Assembly (NCBI GenBank): GCA_017550285.1
Contig: JAFZPP010000035.1
Coordinates: 1-51,480, forward strand
Length of the DNA stretch: 51,480 nt
Reading direction: 5' to 3'
Source: Oscillospiraceae bacterium
GTDB lineage: Bacteria; Bacillota; Clostridia; Oscillospirales; Ruminococcaceae
Part shown: piece by piece, positions 39,571 through 48,508 of the stretch
How the letters are laid out: every line of letters starts with the position of its first letter
Numbering within the stretch: position 1 is the first letter of the stretch
Translations under genes and position numbers: made by a program
Notes under the pieces: model-generated
Told to the model about the DNA's origin: nothing
The model's input: only the letters and a program-made list of their open reading frames with translations
Database searches by the model: none

Positions 39571-42500
39571 ATGATAAAAAAACGCATTTGTGGCTTCGGA
39601 CTTGCGGCGGCGGTTGCCTGTCAGGTGATTCTGCCTGCGTTTCCGTCTGTGACTGCATCCGCTGCGGCAGAACGGGTCTGCTCGCTGGACGAATTTTCCG
39701 AGGATGTGCGCGAAGTCATGCGGACGGATGCCGACCGGCAGTTCTATGATTCGATTGTCTATGATGCGCAGGCGGGGACGCTTTCTGCCGACGGCGGCAA
39801 GCCGGTTTCCGGCTGCGGTGATCTGCGTATCAAAAACGGCGAGCTGATGCTCCGGACGGACGGCGATGCTGCATCCGGAACGGCATGGGAATCCTTTGCC
39901 GATGCCGCCGAAGACTGGGGCTATGAAACCGCGCAGCAGAACGGCAGAATGACGATCACCAATGAATTTCAGACCGCCCGTCTGATTGTCAAGGCGGAGG
40001 GCGGGATTGACCGGCACGGTGCCGTGTCGGCGGCGGAGGGCTACCGCGGTCTGCATATTCTGCAATATGCGGATTCGGCAGCGGCATACAGCGCCTATCA
40101 GGCATATCTCAGCGATCCTGCCGTGGAATATGTGCAGCCCTCGCACCGCATTACGCTCGATGCCGAGGCGCTTGCGGATGCGCAGGCAGAGGTATCGGGC
40201 AATGCACAGGTCGCGGATGTGGAAAGCGGCGTCTACAATTCATGGGGCGTTCCGCTGATCGGCACGGAGGACTTCATCAAAAAGTATCTCGATGCAGAGG
40301 TGCTGCCGGATGTGACCGTCGCGGTCATTGATACGGGCATCAATCCGGTTCCGGCGCTGTTTCAGGGCAGAATTCTCGAGGACGGCATCAATATCTCCGA
40401 TTCCGGTGATGACAGCGTGAATGATGACCTCTATCACGGCACGCATGTCACCGGCACAATCTGTGAAATGACGCCGAAGAATGTCAAAATTCTGCCGATC
40501 AAGGTGTTCGATGAGAACGGCAGCGCGTCCGATGAGCAGATTTATCTCGGTCTGATGTATGCGATTGAAAAGAATGCGGATATTGTCAATATGAGCTTCG
40601 GCGGTCTGGGTGTCAGTCCGCTGGAAATCGAGGCAATGACGATTGCGGATGAAGCCGGTATGATCTGCTGTGCGGCGGCAGGCAACAACGGCGACGATGC
40701 CGGATACTACTATCCGGGCAGTATCGCAAGCTGCATTACGGTCGGTGCCGTGACGCAGGATATGGAACGTGCGACCTTTTCCAATTTCGGCAAATTCGTC
40801 GATGTGGTCGCACCGGGCTTCGGCATCCGGAGCTATGTGCTCGGCGAGGACAGCCATCTTGAAGCGAAGAACGGTACCAGTATGGCTACGCCGCATGTAT
40901 CCGCATGCTGTGCACTGCTGCGGAGCTATGACAAGAAAATGACACCGCAGCGTGCGGAGATGCTGCTGCGGCTCAATGCAAAGGATCTGGGACCCGAGGG
41001 CTTTGACAAGGATTTCGGCTGGGGCTTTATCAATATGGAAAAGTTCCGCTGGGATGACGGTATCTGTCCGGCGCCGGAGTTTTCGGTCGAATCCGGCAAC
41101 TTCGGTCAGGCGCAGGAGGTTGAGATCACGGTTGATCTGGACGATGCGGAGATCTGGTATACAACGGACGGGACGAAGCCTTCTCCGGAGAACGGTACAC
41201 GCTATGAAAAGCCGCTGACGGTTGCAGAAACCACGCGGATTCTGGCAGTGACCGCGCGCAAGGGCTGGATCGGCAGCGCGGCAGCCGAGGCGGTCTATAC
41301 AATCAACGGCAAGGATGTCAGCGAGGCATATACCGTAAAGGACGGCGTTCTGGTATCTTACCGCGGCATCCGGAAGAAGGTCACCGTGCCGGATCAGTAT
41401 GACGGCAAGCCGCTGCGCGAGGTCGCGGCGGATGCGTTTGCGGGCAATCATTTTGCGGAGGAGATTCAGCTGCCGTCCTCCGTGAAGAAAATCGGCGACA
41501 GGGCATTTGCAAACTGCTCGGAGCTGGTGCGCATCTTTGCGACCGGTGCAGAGGAACTCGGCGAAGAAGCCTTTGCAGACTGCGAAAAGCTGCATGAGGT
41601 ACAGCTTGCCGACGGCGTGAAAACGGTCGGCGAAGGTGCATTCCGCGGCTGTACCGCACTGATGCGGCTTGATCTGGAAGGCTTGCAGACGCTGCCGGAG
41701 TCGGTATTCGAGGACTGTGCGATGCTGAAAACCGTGCATCTGCCGCATGTAACAGTCATCGGCGAAAATGCCTTCCGGAACTGCATTGCGCTGACAGAGC
41801 CGGAAATCTACTGGCAGCATGTGACCGCAGTCGGCAGCCGTGCCTTTGAAAACTGTACCGCATGGGAGGGCGATGTGCGCTTTTCCGCGCTGGAAACGCT
41901 CGGCACTGCCGTATTCTCCGGCGATATCATGCTGCGCAGTGTGATGCTGCCGGAAACATTCACCGTATTGCCGACAGACTGCTTCTACCGCTGCACCGGA
42001 CTGCGGCAGCTCGATCTGCCCGGCATTACGAAGATCGAAAGCGGTGCGCTCGCCACGCAGACCGGCAGAATGCAGCTGCTGTACAGCATCGACTATGCAA
42101 AAATTACGTATGTCGGGACAAATGCGTTCAGCGGATGCATGCTCGGCAGCGGACTGGATACACTGCGGTTTGATGCGCTTGAAAAGCTCGAATACCGCGC
42201 ATTCGGCGGCGCAATCGCCGGAACACTCGAATTTCCGAAGCTGACGGAGGTCGGCGATGCATCCTTTGCGGATGCACAGATCGACTGCGTCCGGCTGGAA
42301 CATGCAGAGAAGCTCTCCGCGCGGTCGCTGACGGGAGCCCGTTCGGTCTATCTGACAAATCAACTGCAATCTGCTGCGGACAGCGCGTTTGCGCAGAATG
42401 CGTATATTGTATCGGATGCGCCGGTTTCTGCTGTGAAGCTGCTGGCGGAAATGAAATTCTGCGATGAACCGCTGGTTCTGCGGCGGAGCAGCGAAAAGAC

Positions 42501-45500
42501 GGTGCTGACGCAGCATGATGCAGGCGCACTGCGCGTTCTGGCATGCGGCAATGCACTGCAATATCAGTGGTACTCAGTCAGCGGTGAGACGCAGACGCCG
42601 GTTGAAGGCGCCGTGATGCCGGAGCTGTATCCGGATACGTCCGCGGCGGGTGAATTTACCTACCGCTGCGTCATGACCGATGCGCAGGGCAAAACTGAGC
42701 AGGTGACATTCTCCGTCAGTGTGACGGAATCGGAGACGCTTCCTGAACTGCATCCGGATCAGTTCTGCGAACCGTCCGGAAGCGGCAGAGCCATGTGGAC
42801 GGTGATTCCGGCGGAATCTGGCACATACCGGATTTCCGCGTCCGGCGCGGCAGCGGTCTCCGGCGTGCTGACCGATGCTGCCGGTCAGGTGCTCGGCATG
42901 CTGAAAAGTCAGGCGGCAGGCGGCGAATTGCTCGAAGCCGAACTGACGAAGGACAAGCCCTGTTATCTCCGGACGGAGGCACTCTGGAAGGACGATTATG
43001 CGCTCTTTCTGACATCCGCTGCACCGGCGGAGATTGATATTGCCGCATGTACGCTGCAAGTCACGGTACAGCGCGCCTGCGAATTCGGATCGGGGTATCA
43101 GCCGGAGGTCGCTGTGCGGCAGCCGGGCGGTACGAAGCTCATTCCGGAGCAGGATTATGTACTGCGCTATACCAGACACAATCAGGAGGTTCGGATTCTG
43201 GCATACGGAATCGGACGCTGCTGCGGCTGCGGTGAAACATCCGTTACGGTCTATGAGCGGATTCCGCAGGATACGCCGGTACCGGTTCAGATCGGCTATG
43301 AAAAGGAAGAAGCGGTGTATATCTTTGTGCCGCAGACGACCGGAAAATACCGGTTCTACGGCAATGCGACCGCAGGCTATGCCGAAGAGCAGGCAGCGTT
43401 CAACCGTTCCGGCAGATATGCAGGCGGACAGAACCATGTCGGCATCAAGACAGAATGCTGGATTGCGGATACGCCGGAGCATGATGACAAGATATTTGCG
43501 CAGAGCGATTATTCGACGTCTTCCGGCAGCTATTTCAATTCGACTGTGATGCTCAATGCCGGACAGAGCTATTATATTGTCTGCACCGGTTCTGTCGGCG
43601 CGGATTATGCGCTGGTAATCTCGGCGGAGCGCTATGATCTCAGCGAGGCGACTGTCACCGGCGGCTTCATGGCAAGCTATGAGCCGGGCGAATATCATTT
43701 CCCGCGCATCAAGGTGCGCCACGGAGAGACCGTGCTCGAAGAGGGTGTCGATTATCAGCGGATTGACAACCGGAACGACATCCCTGGACTTGCGGAGATT
43801 ACGCTTGTCGGCATGGGCAAATATTACGGCAAACTCGTCAAGCAGTATGAGATGATCTATGAATCGCCGGCGGTTTCCGAGACGATGCTTGCGCTGGATA
43901 CGCCGGTCGAGGTCAGCTGTTCCGACAGCCGGCTCGAAACGCTCTGGTTCAAGGTCGATCAGTGCAAAACGGAAAACGAAACGATCCGCTACCGCGTGCT
44001 GAATGAACGCATCAGCGGCAGTATGATGCTCTATACACTCTATCGCTATGACGAAACGCTGCATACCTGTGCACGTGTGAAGCAGATGAACGGCGAACAG
44101 AATGACTATCTGCTCGGCAACGGCACATATATCATTGCGGTCGCAAGGCAGTATCCCGAGACGGCAGCAAAGGCAAAATTCTCCGTGCTGATTCCGTATT
44201 CGGTGACGGATGCAGAGCTGATTGTGACCGATCAGCCGTATACGGGCAGCGAGGTACCGATCCCCGTAAAGCTGCGCAATGCAGACGGCACCGAGCTCCA
44301 GTCGGGCAAGGATTTCCGCATTGTGTATAAGGACAGCAATATCATGCTCGGTGAGCAGCCGTTCGCGCTGTATGCGACAAACCGTACCTACGGCTATCAG
44401 GAAGGCGTTGTCAATATTTATCCGGCGCTTCCGGCGGATGCACCGCTGCTGGCGGTCGGCGAACACAGCGTCAAGGTCACGAAGCAGGACCGCCTTGCGG
44501 TTTACCGCGTGACTCCGGAAACAGAGACTGAATATGTGCTCTGCACTTCGGATGTTGCGGATATTGTCCTGCGTGTTTTCTCGCCGGAAGGGGAGATGCT
44601 CGAGCAGGATTACGGCGCCGGTACAAAGTCGGTGCGGTTTACAGTGCCTGCCGGTGAGACGCGCTTTGTCATGGTAAAATTCAACGGCACGGCGCGTGAA
44701 GGTACGATCAGTTTCCGTCTGGAAACTTCGCTGCGGCTGCTTTCGGAGTGTGAGATCACCGCGGAACCGCATGTCTGGACGGGCGAGGTCATCGCGCCGC
44801 AGGTGACATTCAAAGACGGCGACTATACGCTCATTGAGGGCACGGACTACCGTCTGCGCTATACGGCGGATGATGTCAATATCGGTACGGCGACGGCAAA
44901 CTATACCGGTCTCGGAAAATACTTCGGAAACTGCGACGTGGAATTTGAAATCATACCGGAGCAGCTGAAAGAAGCGGAATTCTTTGATCCGGTGCCGCTT
45001 GCGCTCGATGAATCCTACCGCTTCAATAAGAAGGAGCAGCAGTATGTGGTATTCAGCTACACCTCCGGCATTGACGCGGAGCTGAATGCTTCGTTCTATG
45101 AGGCGATGTGCAAGCTGACTGTACAGTGCTATGACAGCGAAGGCAATTTCCTGCAATATATCTTTTTCAAGACGACAGGCGAAATGAAGCAGAATGTGAA
45201 AGCAGGGGAGACAATCTACTTTGTGGTTTCGGCAACCGATATTTCCAGCCGGAATCAGACCTTCTGTCTGCTGCTGCATGATGACGGCAGTACGCATATG
45301 CGGCGGGTGCAGGATCAGGCGGGCGGCTTCGGCTACCGCATCGCGGCAGAGGGCGGTTATGCGGAAGCCTATGAAGTTCTCTCGGGCAAGCGCGACAGCT
45401 ATCAGCTTCTGCCGGAGATTGAAGGCGTGCCGGTGACATTCGTGCCGGAATCGCTGTTTGCCGATCTGCCGGCGGAGAAGGTTGTGATCGGATACGAAGG

Positions 45501-45762
45501 CTGTGCGGCTGCGGATTATGCCGACCGCTACGGGTTTATCTATCAGCAGGCGCGTTCGCCGGAGCATGAACCGGTGAAGGGCGATCTCAACGGCGACGGC
45601 AAATGCTCCGCAGCGGATATCACGGTATTCTCGGCGCTGCTTGCAGAGCACACGGGACTGGATCCCGAACTGATTCCCTTTGATGCAGCCGATCTCAACG
45701 GCGATGCAATCCTTGATATTCAGGATCTGTTCGCGCTGATGCGGCTGATCGTACAGGCATAA
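39571..45762 (+). CDS. Giant secreted S8 protease with BspA leucine-rich repeats and C-terminal dockerin
   Basis: The 2063-residue protein has a signal peptide (about 1-32, ending TASAAA), a propeptide-like region, and a subtilisin domain with catalytic Asp254 (VIDTG), His289 (HGTHVTG) and Ser437 (NGTSMATPH). A CHB_HEX_C-type beta-sandwich follows (about 503-575), then BspA-type leucine-rich repeats (about 600-965; repeated IGDRAFANCSEL-like units) and an Ig-like domain. A long series of repeated beta domains runs from about 1060 to 1980. The C-terminal dockerin type I (about 2002-2061) has two calcium loops, GDLNGDGKCSAADIT and ADLNGDAILDIQDL. The dockerin should bind a cohesin on a scaffoldin or cell-surface protein. 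The start at 39571 is 8 bases after GGGGAG. Confidence 0.93.
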   Translation: MIKKRICGFGLAAAVACQVILPAFPSVTASAAAERVCSLDEFSEDVREVMRTDADRQFYDSIVYDAQAGTLSADGGKPVSGCGDLRIKNGELMLRTDGDAASGTAWESFADAAEDWGYETAQQNGRMTITNEFQTARLIVKAEGGIDRHGAVSAAEGYRGLHILQYADSAAAYSAYQAYLSDPAVEYVQPSHRITLDAEALADAQAEVSGNAQVADVESGVYNSWGVPLIGTEDFIKKYLDAEVLPDVTVAVIDTGINPVPALFQGRILEDGINISDSGDDSVNDDLYHGTHVTGTICEMTPKNVKILPIKVFDENGSASDEQIYLGLMYAIEKNADIVNMSFGGLGVSPLEIEAMTIADEAGMICCAAAGNNGDDAGYYYPGSIASCITVGAVTQDMERATFSNFGKFVDVVAPGFGIRSYVLGEDSHLEAKNGTSMATPHVSACCALLRSYDKKMTPQRAEMLLRLNAKDLGPEGFDKDFGWGFINMEKFRWDDGICPAPEFSVESGNFGQAQEVEITVDLDDAEIWYTTDGTKPSPENGTRYEKPLTVAETTRILAVTARKGWIGSAAAEAVYTINGKDVSEAYTVKDGVLVSYRGIRKKVTVPDQYDGKPLREVAADAFAGNHFAEEIQLPSSVKKIGDRAFANCSELVRIFATGAEELGEEAFADCEKLHEVQLADGVKTVGEGAFRGCTALMRLDLEGLQTLPESVFEDCAMLKTVHLPHVTVIGENAFRNCIALTEPEIYWQHVTAVGSRAFENCTAWEGDVRFSALETLGTAVFSGDIMLRSVMLPETFTVLPTDCFYRCTGLRQLDLPGITKIESGALATQTGRMQLLYSIDYAKITYVGTNAFSGCMLGSGLDTLRFDALEKLEYRAFGGAIAGTLEFPKLTEVGDASFADAQIDCVRLEHAEKLSARSLTGARSVYLTNQLQSAADSAFAQNAYIVSDAPVSAVKLLAEMKFCDEPLVLRRSSEKTVLTQHDAGALRVLACGNALQYQWYSVSGETQTPVEGAVMPELYPDTSAAGEFTYRCVMTDAQGKTEQVTFSVSVTESETLPELHPDQFCEPSGSGRAMWTVIPAESGTYRISASGAAAVSGVLTDAAGQVLGMLKSQAAGGELLEAELTKDKPCYLRTEALWKDDYALFLTSAAPAEIDIAACTLQVTVQRACEFGSGYQPEVAVRQPGGTKLIPEQDYVLRYTRHNQEVRILAYGIGRCCGCGETSVTVYERIPQDTPVPVQIGYEKEEAVYIFVPQTTGKYRFYGNATAGYAEEQAAFNRSGRYAGGQNHVGIKTECWIADTPEHDDKIFAQSDYSTSSGSYFNSTVMLNAGQSYYIVCTGSVGADYALVISAERYDLSEATVTGGFMASYEPGEYHFPRIKVRHGETVLEEGVDYQRIDNRNDIPGLAEITLVGMGKYYGKLVKQYEMIYESPAVSETMLALDTPVEVSCSDSRLETLWFKVDQCKTENETIRYRVLNERISGSMMLYTLYRYDETLHTCARVKQMNGEQNDYLLGNGTYIIAVARQYPETAAKAKFSVLIPYSVTDAELIVTDQPYTGSEVPIPVKLRNADGTELQSGKDFRIVYKDSNIMLGEQPFALYATNRTYGYQEGVVNIYPALPADAPLLAVGEHSVKVTKQDRLAVYRVTPETETEYVLCTSDVADIVLRVFSPEGEMLEQDYGAGTKSVRFTVPAGETRFVMVKFNGTAREGTISFRLETSLRLLSECEITAEPHVWTGEVIAPQVTFKDGDYTLIEGTDYRLRYTADDVNIGTATANYTGLGKYFGNCDVEFEIIPEQLKEAEFFDPVPLALDESYRFNKKEQQYVVFSYTSGIDAELNASFYEAMCKLTVQCYDSEGNFLQYIFFKTTGEMKQNVKAGETIYFVVSATDISSRNQTFCLLLHDDGSTHMRRVQDQAGGFGYRIAAEGGYAEAYEVLSGKRDSYQLLPEIEGVPVTFVPESLFADLPAEKVVIGYEGCAAADYADRYGFIYQQARSPEHEPVKGDLNGDGKCSAADITVFSALLAEHTGLDPELIPFDAADLNGDAILDIQDLFALMRLIVQA

Positions 45763-45846
45763 GAGAAACACGGGCGGGGTCTGCTGTCAGGCGGCAGGCT
45801 CCGTACCCGCTGTTTCAGGCATCTGACAATAATTTTGAAAAAGTGC

Positions 45847-45875
45847 TTGACAAATCAAACCGGATATGCTATAAT
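45847..45875 (+). promoter_or_regulatory. Promoter of the rplJ-rplL operon
   Basis: TTGACA (45847-45852), a 17-bp spacer, and TATAAT (45870-45875): a perfect consensus promoter. Confidence 0.93.
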
Positions 45876-45879
45876 AAAT

Positions 45880-46020
45880 AGGCTTGAATAAAACATACGA
45901 ATCCCGTATTCCACAGACAGCCGGCAGCGCAGCATGCGCAGAAGTCCAGCCGAGGAGTGCCGGTCGTTCCCGTATGATACGTGAACTCCGCCTCTCCGAT
46001 GTTTCGGGAGAGGCTTTTTT
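45880..46020 (+). ncRNA. L10-leader-like regulatory RNA with terminator-like hairpin
   Basis: The 200-nt untranslated region before rplJ has paired segments (GCCGGCAGCGCAGCATGCGC region, 45919-45938, with the distal GTGCCGGT) and ends with GCCTCTCC (45990-45997) / GGAGAGGC (46007-46014) followed by TTTTTT. In Firmicutes the L10(L7/L12)4 complex binds such a leader and represses its own operon. The call rests on position and structure; the exact L10-binding kink-turn was not verified. Confidence 0.7.
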
Positions 46021-46074
46021 ATATGCCTCCGTTCGATGTTTGTTCAGCCGATTACAAAACCGGAGGTGAAAAAT

Positions 46075-46584
46075 ATGCCTAGTGAAAAGGTTTTGCAGGC
46101 AAAGCAGGAAAAGGTCGCTGCGCTGACCGAGCAGCTCAAGAGTGCTGCTGCATGCGTGCTCGTGGATTACAAGGGTATCACCGTTGAGGAGGATACCAAG
46201 CTGCGTAAGGAGCTCCGTGAAGCAGGCGTCAGCTACGCTGTTCAGAAGAACACCCTGATCCGCCTTGCTATGCACAACATCGGCTTCGAGCAGTTTGACA
46301 GCATCCTCGAGGGTACGACCGCAATCGCTACCTGCGAGGGCGACCAGACTGTCGCAGCCAGAATCCTCGGCGAATTCGCTGAGAAGTCCAACGGAAAGTT
46401 CAGCCTGAAGGCTGGTTTCGTTGACGGTGAGTTCTATGACGCAGACGGCGTCAAGGCGCTCTCCAAGATCCCGTCCAAGGACGTCCTGCTTGCACAGCTC
46501 CTCGGCTCCCTTCAGGGTCCGATGCAGAAGCTCGCTGCAACGCTTCAGGCTCTCGTGGACAAGAAGAACGAAGAGGCTGCCTGA
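46075..46584 (+). CDS. rplJ: Large ribosomal subunit protein uL10
   Basis: L10 anchors the L7/L12 stalk to 23S rRNA and, with L7/L12, represses its own mRNA. The 169-residue protein has the N-terminal rRNA-binding domain (VLQAKQEKVAALTEQLKSAAACVLVDYKGITVEEDTKLRKELREAGVSYAVQKNTLIRLA) and a C-terminal helix that binds L12 dimers (SLQGPMQKLAATLQALVDKKNEEAA). The start at 46075 has GGAGGTG just upstream. rplK and rplA are not upstream; the dockerin protease is. Confidence 0.98.
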   Translation: MPSEKVLQAKQEKVAALTEQLKSAAACVLVDYKGITVEEDTKLRKELREAGVSYAVQKNTLIRLAMHNIGFEQFDSILEGTTAIATCEGDQTVAARILGEFAEKSNGKFSLKAGFVDGEFYDADGVKALSKIPSKDVLLAQLLGSLQGPMQKLAATLQALVDKKNEEAA

Positions 46585-46638
46585 GTTTAAGGCCGCCTAA
46601 AATCCAAATTATTTTTATTTTTGAAAAGGAGAATTATC

Positions 46639-47013
46639 ATGGCTTCCGAAAAGACAATGAAGTTTATCGAAGATATCAAGGCACTCTCCGTTCTCGAGCT
46701 GGCTGAGCTGGTCGAGGCAATTCAGGAAGAGTTTGGCGTGACTGCTGTTGTTGCAGCAGCAGGTCCGGCAGCAGGCGCAGGCGCCGGTGCCGGTGAGGCA
46801 GAGAAGAGCGAGTTCGACATCGTTCTCAAGTCCTTCGGCGACGGCAAGATGAATGTCATCAAGGCTGTCAAGGATATTCTTGGTCTCGGCCTGAAGGAGG
46901 CTAAGGCTGCTGTTGAGGGCCTCGGCACTCTGAAAGAGGGCGTTGCTAAGGCAGAAGCTGAGGAAATCAAGAAGAAGCTCGAAGAGGCTGGCGCTACCAT
47001 CGAGCTGAAGTAA
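46639..47013 (+). CDS. rplL: Large ribosomal subunit protein bL12
   Basis: L7/L12 forms the flexible stalk that recruits translational GTPases. The 124-residue protein has the N-terminal dimerisation helices ([28 protein letters not shown]), an Ala/Gly hinge, and the C-terminal domain [40 protein letters not shown] lies before the ATG at 46639; residues in frame from 46621 are not part of the protein. It follows rplJ by 54 bp and is closed by a strong terminator. No rpoB follows, so the usual rplJL-rpoBC link is broken. Confidence 0.98.
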   Translation: MASEKTMKFIEDIKALSVLELAELVEAIQEEFGVTAVVAAAGPAAGAGAGAGEAEKSEFDIVLKSFGDGKMNVIKAVKDILGLGLKEAKAAVEGLGTLKEGVAKAEAEEIKKKLEEAGATIELK

Positions 47014-47031
47014 TTTTTGCTTCATCAATCA

Positions 47032-47069
47032 AAGACTGCATATCCCGAGCGGATATGCAGTCTTTTTGT
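47032..47069. terminator. Terminator after rplL (shared with the convergent DUF3021 gene)
   Basis: AAGACTGCATATCC (47032-47045) pairs with GGATATGCAGTCTT (47051-47064) with a 5-nt loop, followed by TTTTTG. Confidence 0.93.
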
Positions 47070-47070
47070 T

Positions 47071-47532
47071 TTATGAAGCATGGTCGGATTTGTATTTTGT
47101 GAGTGCATCGGCAAGCGCCTTGTTATTTGCTGCTTCACTGCGAAACAGTCTCATTGCATTCAGAATGATCGCGCACACAGAGCACGGAATGAATACGAGC
47201 AGTCCGCATGTCGGGAACCATCCGCAGACCAGAATAAAGCAGGTCATCGTGAGCAGCGAGCTCACCAGAAACAGAATGACGCGCGGGCTTGGTTTCATGT
47301 TCCGGATGCATAAATCGCTGAGGAACAGCTTGCGCAAAGCCATAACGATCATATCGGCAATCAGAAATTGCAGCAGAAATGCGGTCGGGATTCCTTCGCT
47401 GCCGAGCAGGGTCATGCCGGTTTCTCCTTTGATCGTATCACCGACCAGTATGATGATGACGGTCAAAAACGCGGTCGTCAGTCCAAAGCTGAACATGACA
47501 TTCAGAAAATAAGTCCAAAGATGCTTTTTCAT
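47071..47532 (-). CDS. DUF3021 family membrane protein
   Basis: The 153-residue protein has four membrane helices (about residues 10-32, 50-67, 84-103, 108-128) and fits DUF3021, a family almost always found next to a LytTR-type regulator, as it is here. It starts 1 bp after the LytTR stop codon, so the two are one operon. The membrane protein may modulate the regulator, but no mechanism is established. Confidence 0.87.
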   Translation of the reverse strand: MKKHLWTYFLNVMFSFGLTTAFLTVIIILVGDTIKGETGMTLLGSEGIPTAFLLQFLIADMIVMALRKLFLSDLCIRNMKPSPRVILFLVSSLLTMTCFILVCGWFPTCGLLVFIPCSVCAIILNAMRLFRSEAANNKALADALTKYKSDHAS

Positions 47533-47533
47533 A

Positions 47534-47974
47534 TTATTTCACTCCCAGATGTTGTTTGAGCGCGTCGGCATACTGACGCGACACGATGATTTGTTCGCCG
47601 GTCTCGAGTGTCAGGCGAAGTCTGCGGTCGAGCTCGGTGCGGAGCGAACGGATCATTTTCACCTGAACAATGCAGGATTTGCTGATGCGCAGGAATCCGC
47701 AGGGCTCGAGCAGCTCCTCCAGTTCATAGAGGCGCAGCTTTGTTTCGTGACATGCAGATTGCGTATAGACAAAGGTTTTGCGGTCAACAGATTCCGCATA
47801 GATAATCGCGGCAGCATCGAGGACGGCTGTTTCGCCGCCGTTTGTCACGGTGATTTTCCGTTCCAGCAGATGCAGTGCTGCGATGAGCTGTTCGATCTCC
47901 GGTGTGAGCTTGGGGCTGCGTATGAGGATTTCGGTTTCTTCATATGCGCCGTCGATTTGCATTGAGATTTTCAC
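47534..47974 (-). CDS. LytTR-type transcriptional regulator without a receiver domain
   Basis: The 146-residue protein has an N-terminal part of about 45 residues and a C-terminal LytTR DNA-binding domain (about 47-145: AIIYAESVDRKTFVYTQSACHETKLRLYELEELLEPCGFLRISKSCIVQVKMIRSLR...IIVSRQYADALKQHLG). LytTR domains bind direct repeats as dimers and often control bacteriocin, competence or wall genes. The response-regulator domain is missing, as is typical for the LytTR/DUF3021 pair. Start GTG at 47974, with GAGAGGTGA upstream. Confidence 0.92.
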   Translation of the reverse strand: MKISMQIDGAYEETEILIRSPKLTPEIEQLIAALHLLERKITVTNGGETAVLDAAAIIYAESVDRKTFVYTQSACHETKLRLYELEELLEPCGFLRISKSCIVQVKMIRSLRTELDRRLRLTLETGEQIIVSRQYADALKQHLGVK

Positions 47975-47995
47975 GTGATCACCTCTCTTGTGCTT

Positions 47996-48024
47996 ATCAT
48001 AGCACAGAATCGTTTTCTGCGCAA
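47996..48024 (-). promoter_or_regulatory. Promoter of the LytTR/DUF3021 operon
   Basis: On the minus strand TTGCGC (48024-48019), a 17-bp spacer, and TATGAT (48001-47996). Confidence 0.7.
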
Positions 48025-48070
48025 GACCCCGTGACGTATCCTGTCCGATTATGATACTGAAATGCACAAA

Positions 48071-48105
48071 AAGCGCCCTGTGCATATACACAGAGCGCTT
48101 TGAGA
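48071..48105 (-). terminator. Terminator after the small membrane protein gene
   Basis: AAGCGCCCTGTG (48071-48082) and CACAGAGCGCTT (48089-48100) form a 12-bp stem with one mismatch; the leftward strand continues with a T-run. Confidence 0.88.
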
Positions 48106-48106
48106 T

Positions 48107-48508
48107 TTATTCGGATTTCTGACCGTCCTTCCGGTAGGAGAGCAGCGTCAGCAGGAACAGGGCGCCGCCGAGCAGGGGATAGACGAGCAGCAGCTTATGG
48201 TCTCTGCCGCTGATATGCAGAATACCTGCGGCAATGCTGCCGACTGCGCATGCTGCGGTCGATGCATGGAGCAGGAACAGCGTGCGCGCCTGCGGAAGAT
48301 GCATCCGGAGCACGGTAAACAGCAGCAGTAAGCCGGAGATCAGCGGGTAGATGAATGCATAGATCATATCATTGGAATAGACCCCAAAGCTGAAATGCTC
48401 ATAGACTGCGCCGAAACCTGCCAGACACAGTGCAGCGATAAACTCCGCCGCAGCGTGATGCAGAATCTGCTGCCGACCGGTATCAATATCCGATGTAGAC
48501 AATGTCAC
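48107..48508 (-). CDS. Hypothetical four-helix membrane protein
   Basis: The 133-residue protein has four predicted membrane helices (about 18-37, 46-66, 77-98, 104-122) and a short charged C-terminus (SYRKDGQKSE). No family is recognised. GTG start at 48508, 5 bases after AAAGGAG, giving a 26-bp overlap with the 3' end of the glycosidase gene, so the two are probably co-translated. It may be a membrane partner of that protein. Confidence 0.75.
   Translation of the reverse strand: MTLSTSDIDTGRQQILHHAAAEFIAALCLAGFGAVYEHFSFGVYSNDMIYAFIYPLISGLLLLFTVLRMHLPQARTLFLLHASTAACAVGSIAAGILHISGRDHKLLLVYPLLGGALFLLTLLSYRKDGQKSE

Noticed and set aside
40240-45771. Long minus-strand open frames (773 and 1065 codons)
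   Set aside because: They are shadows of the dockerin protease gene, with no ribosome sites and no recognisable domains.
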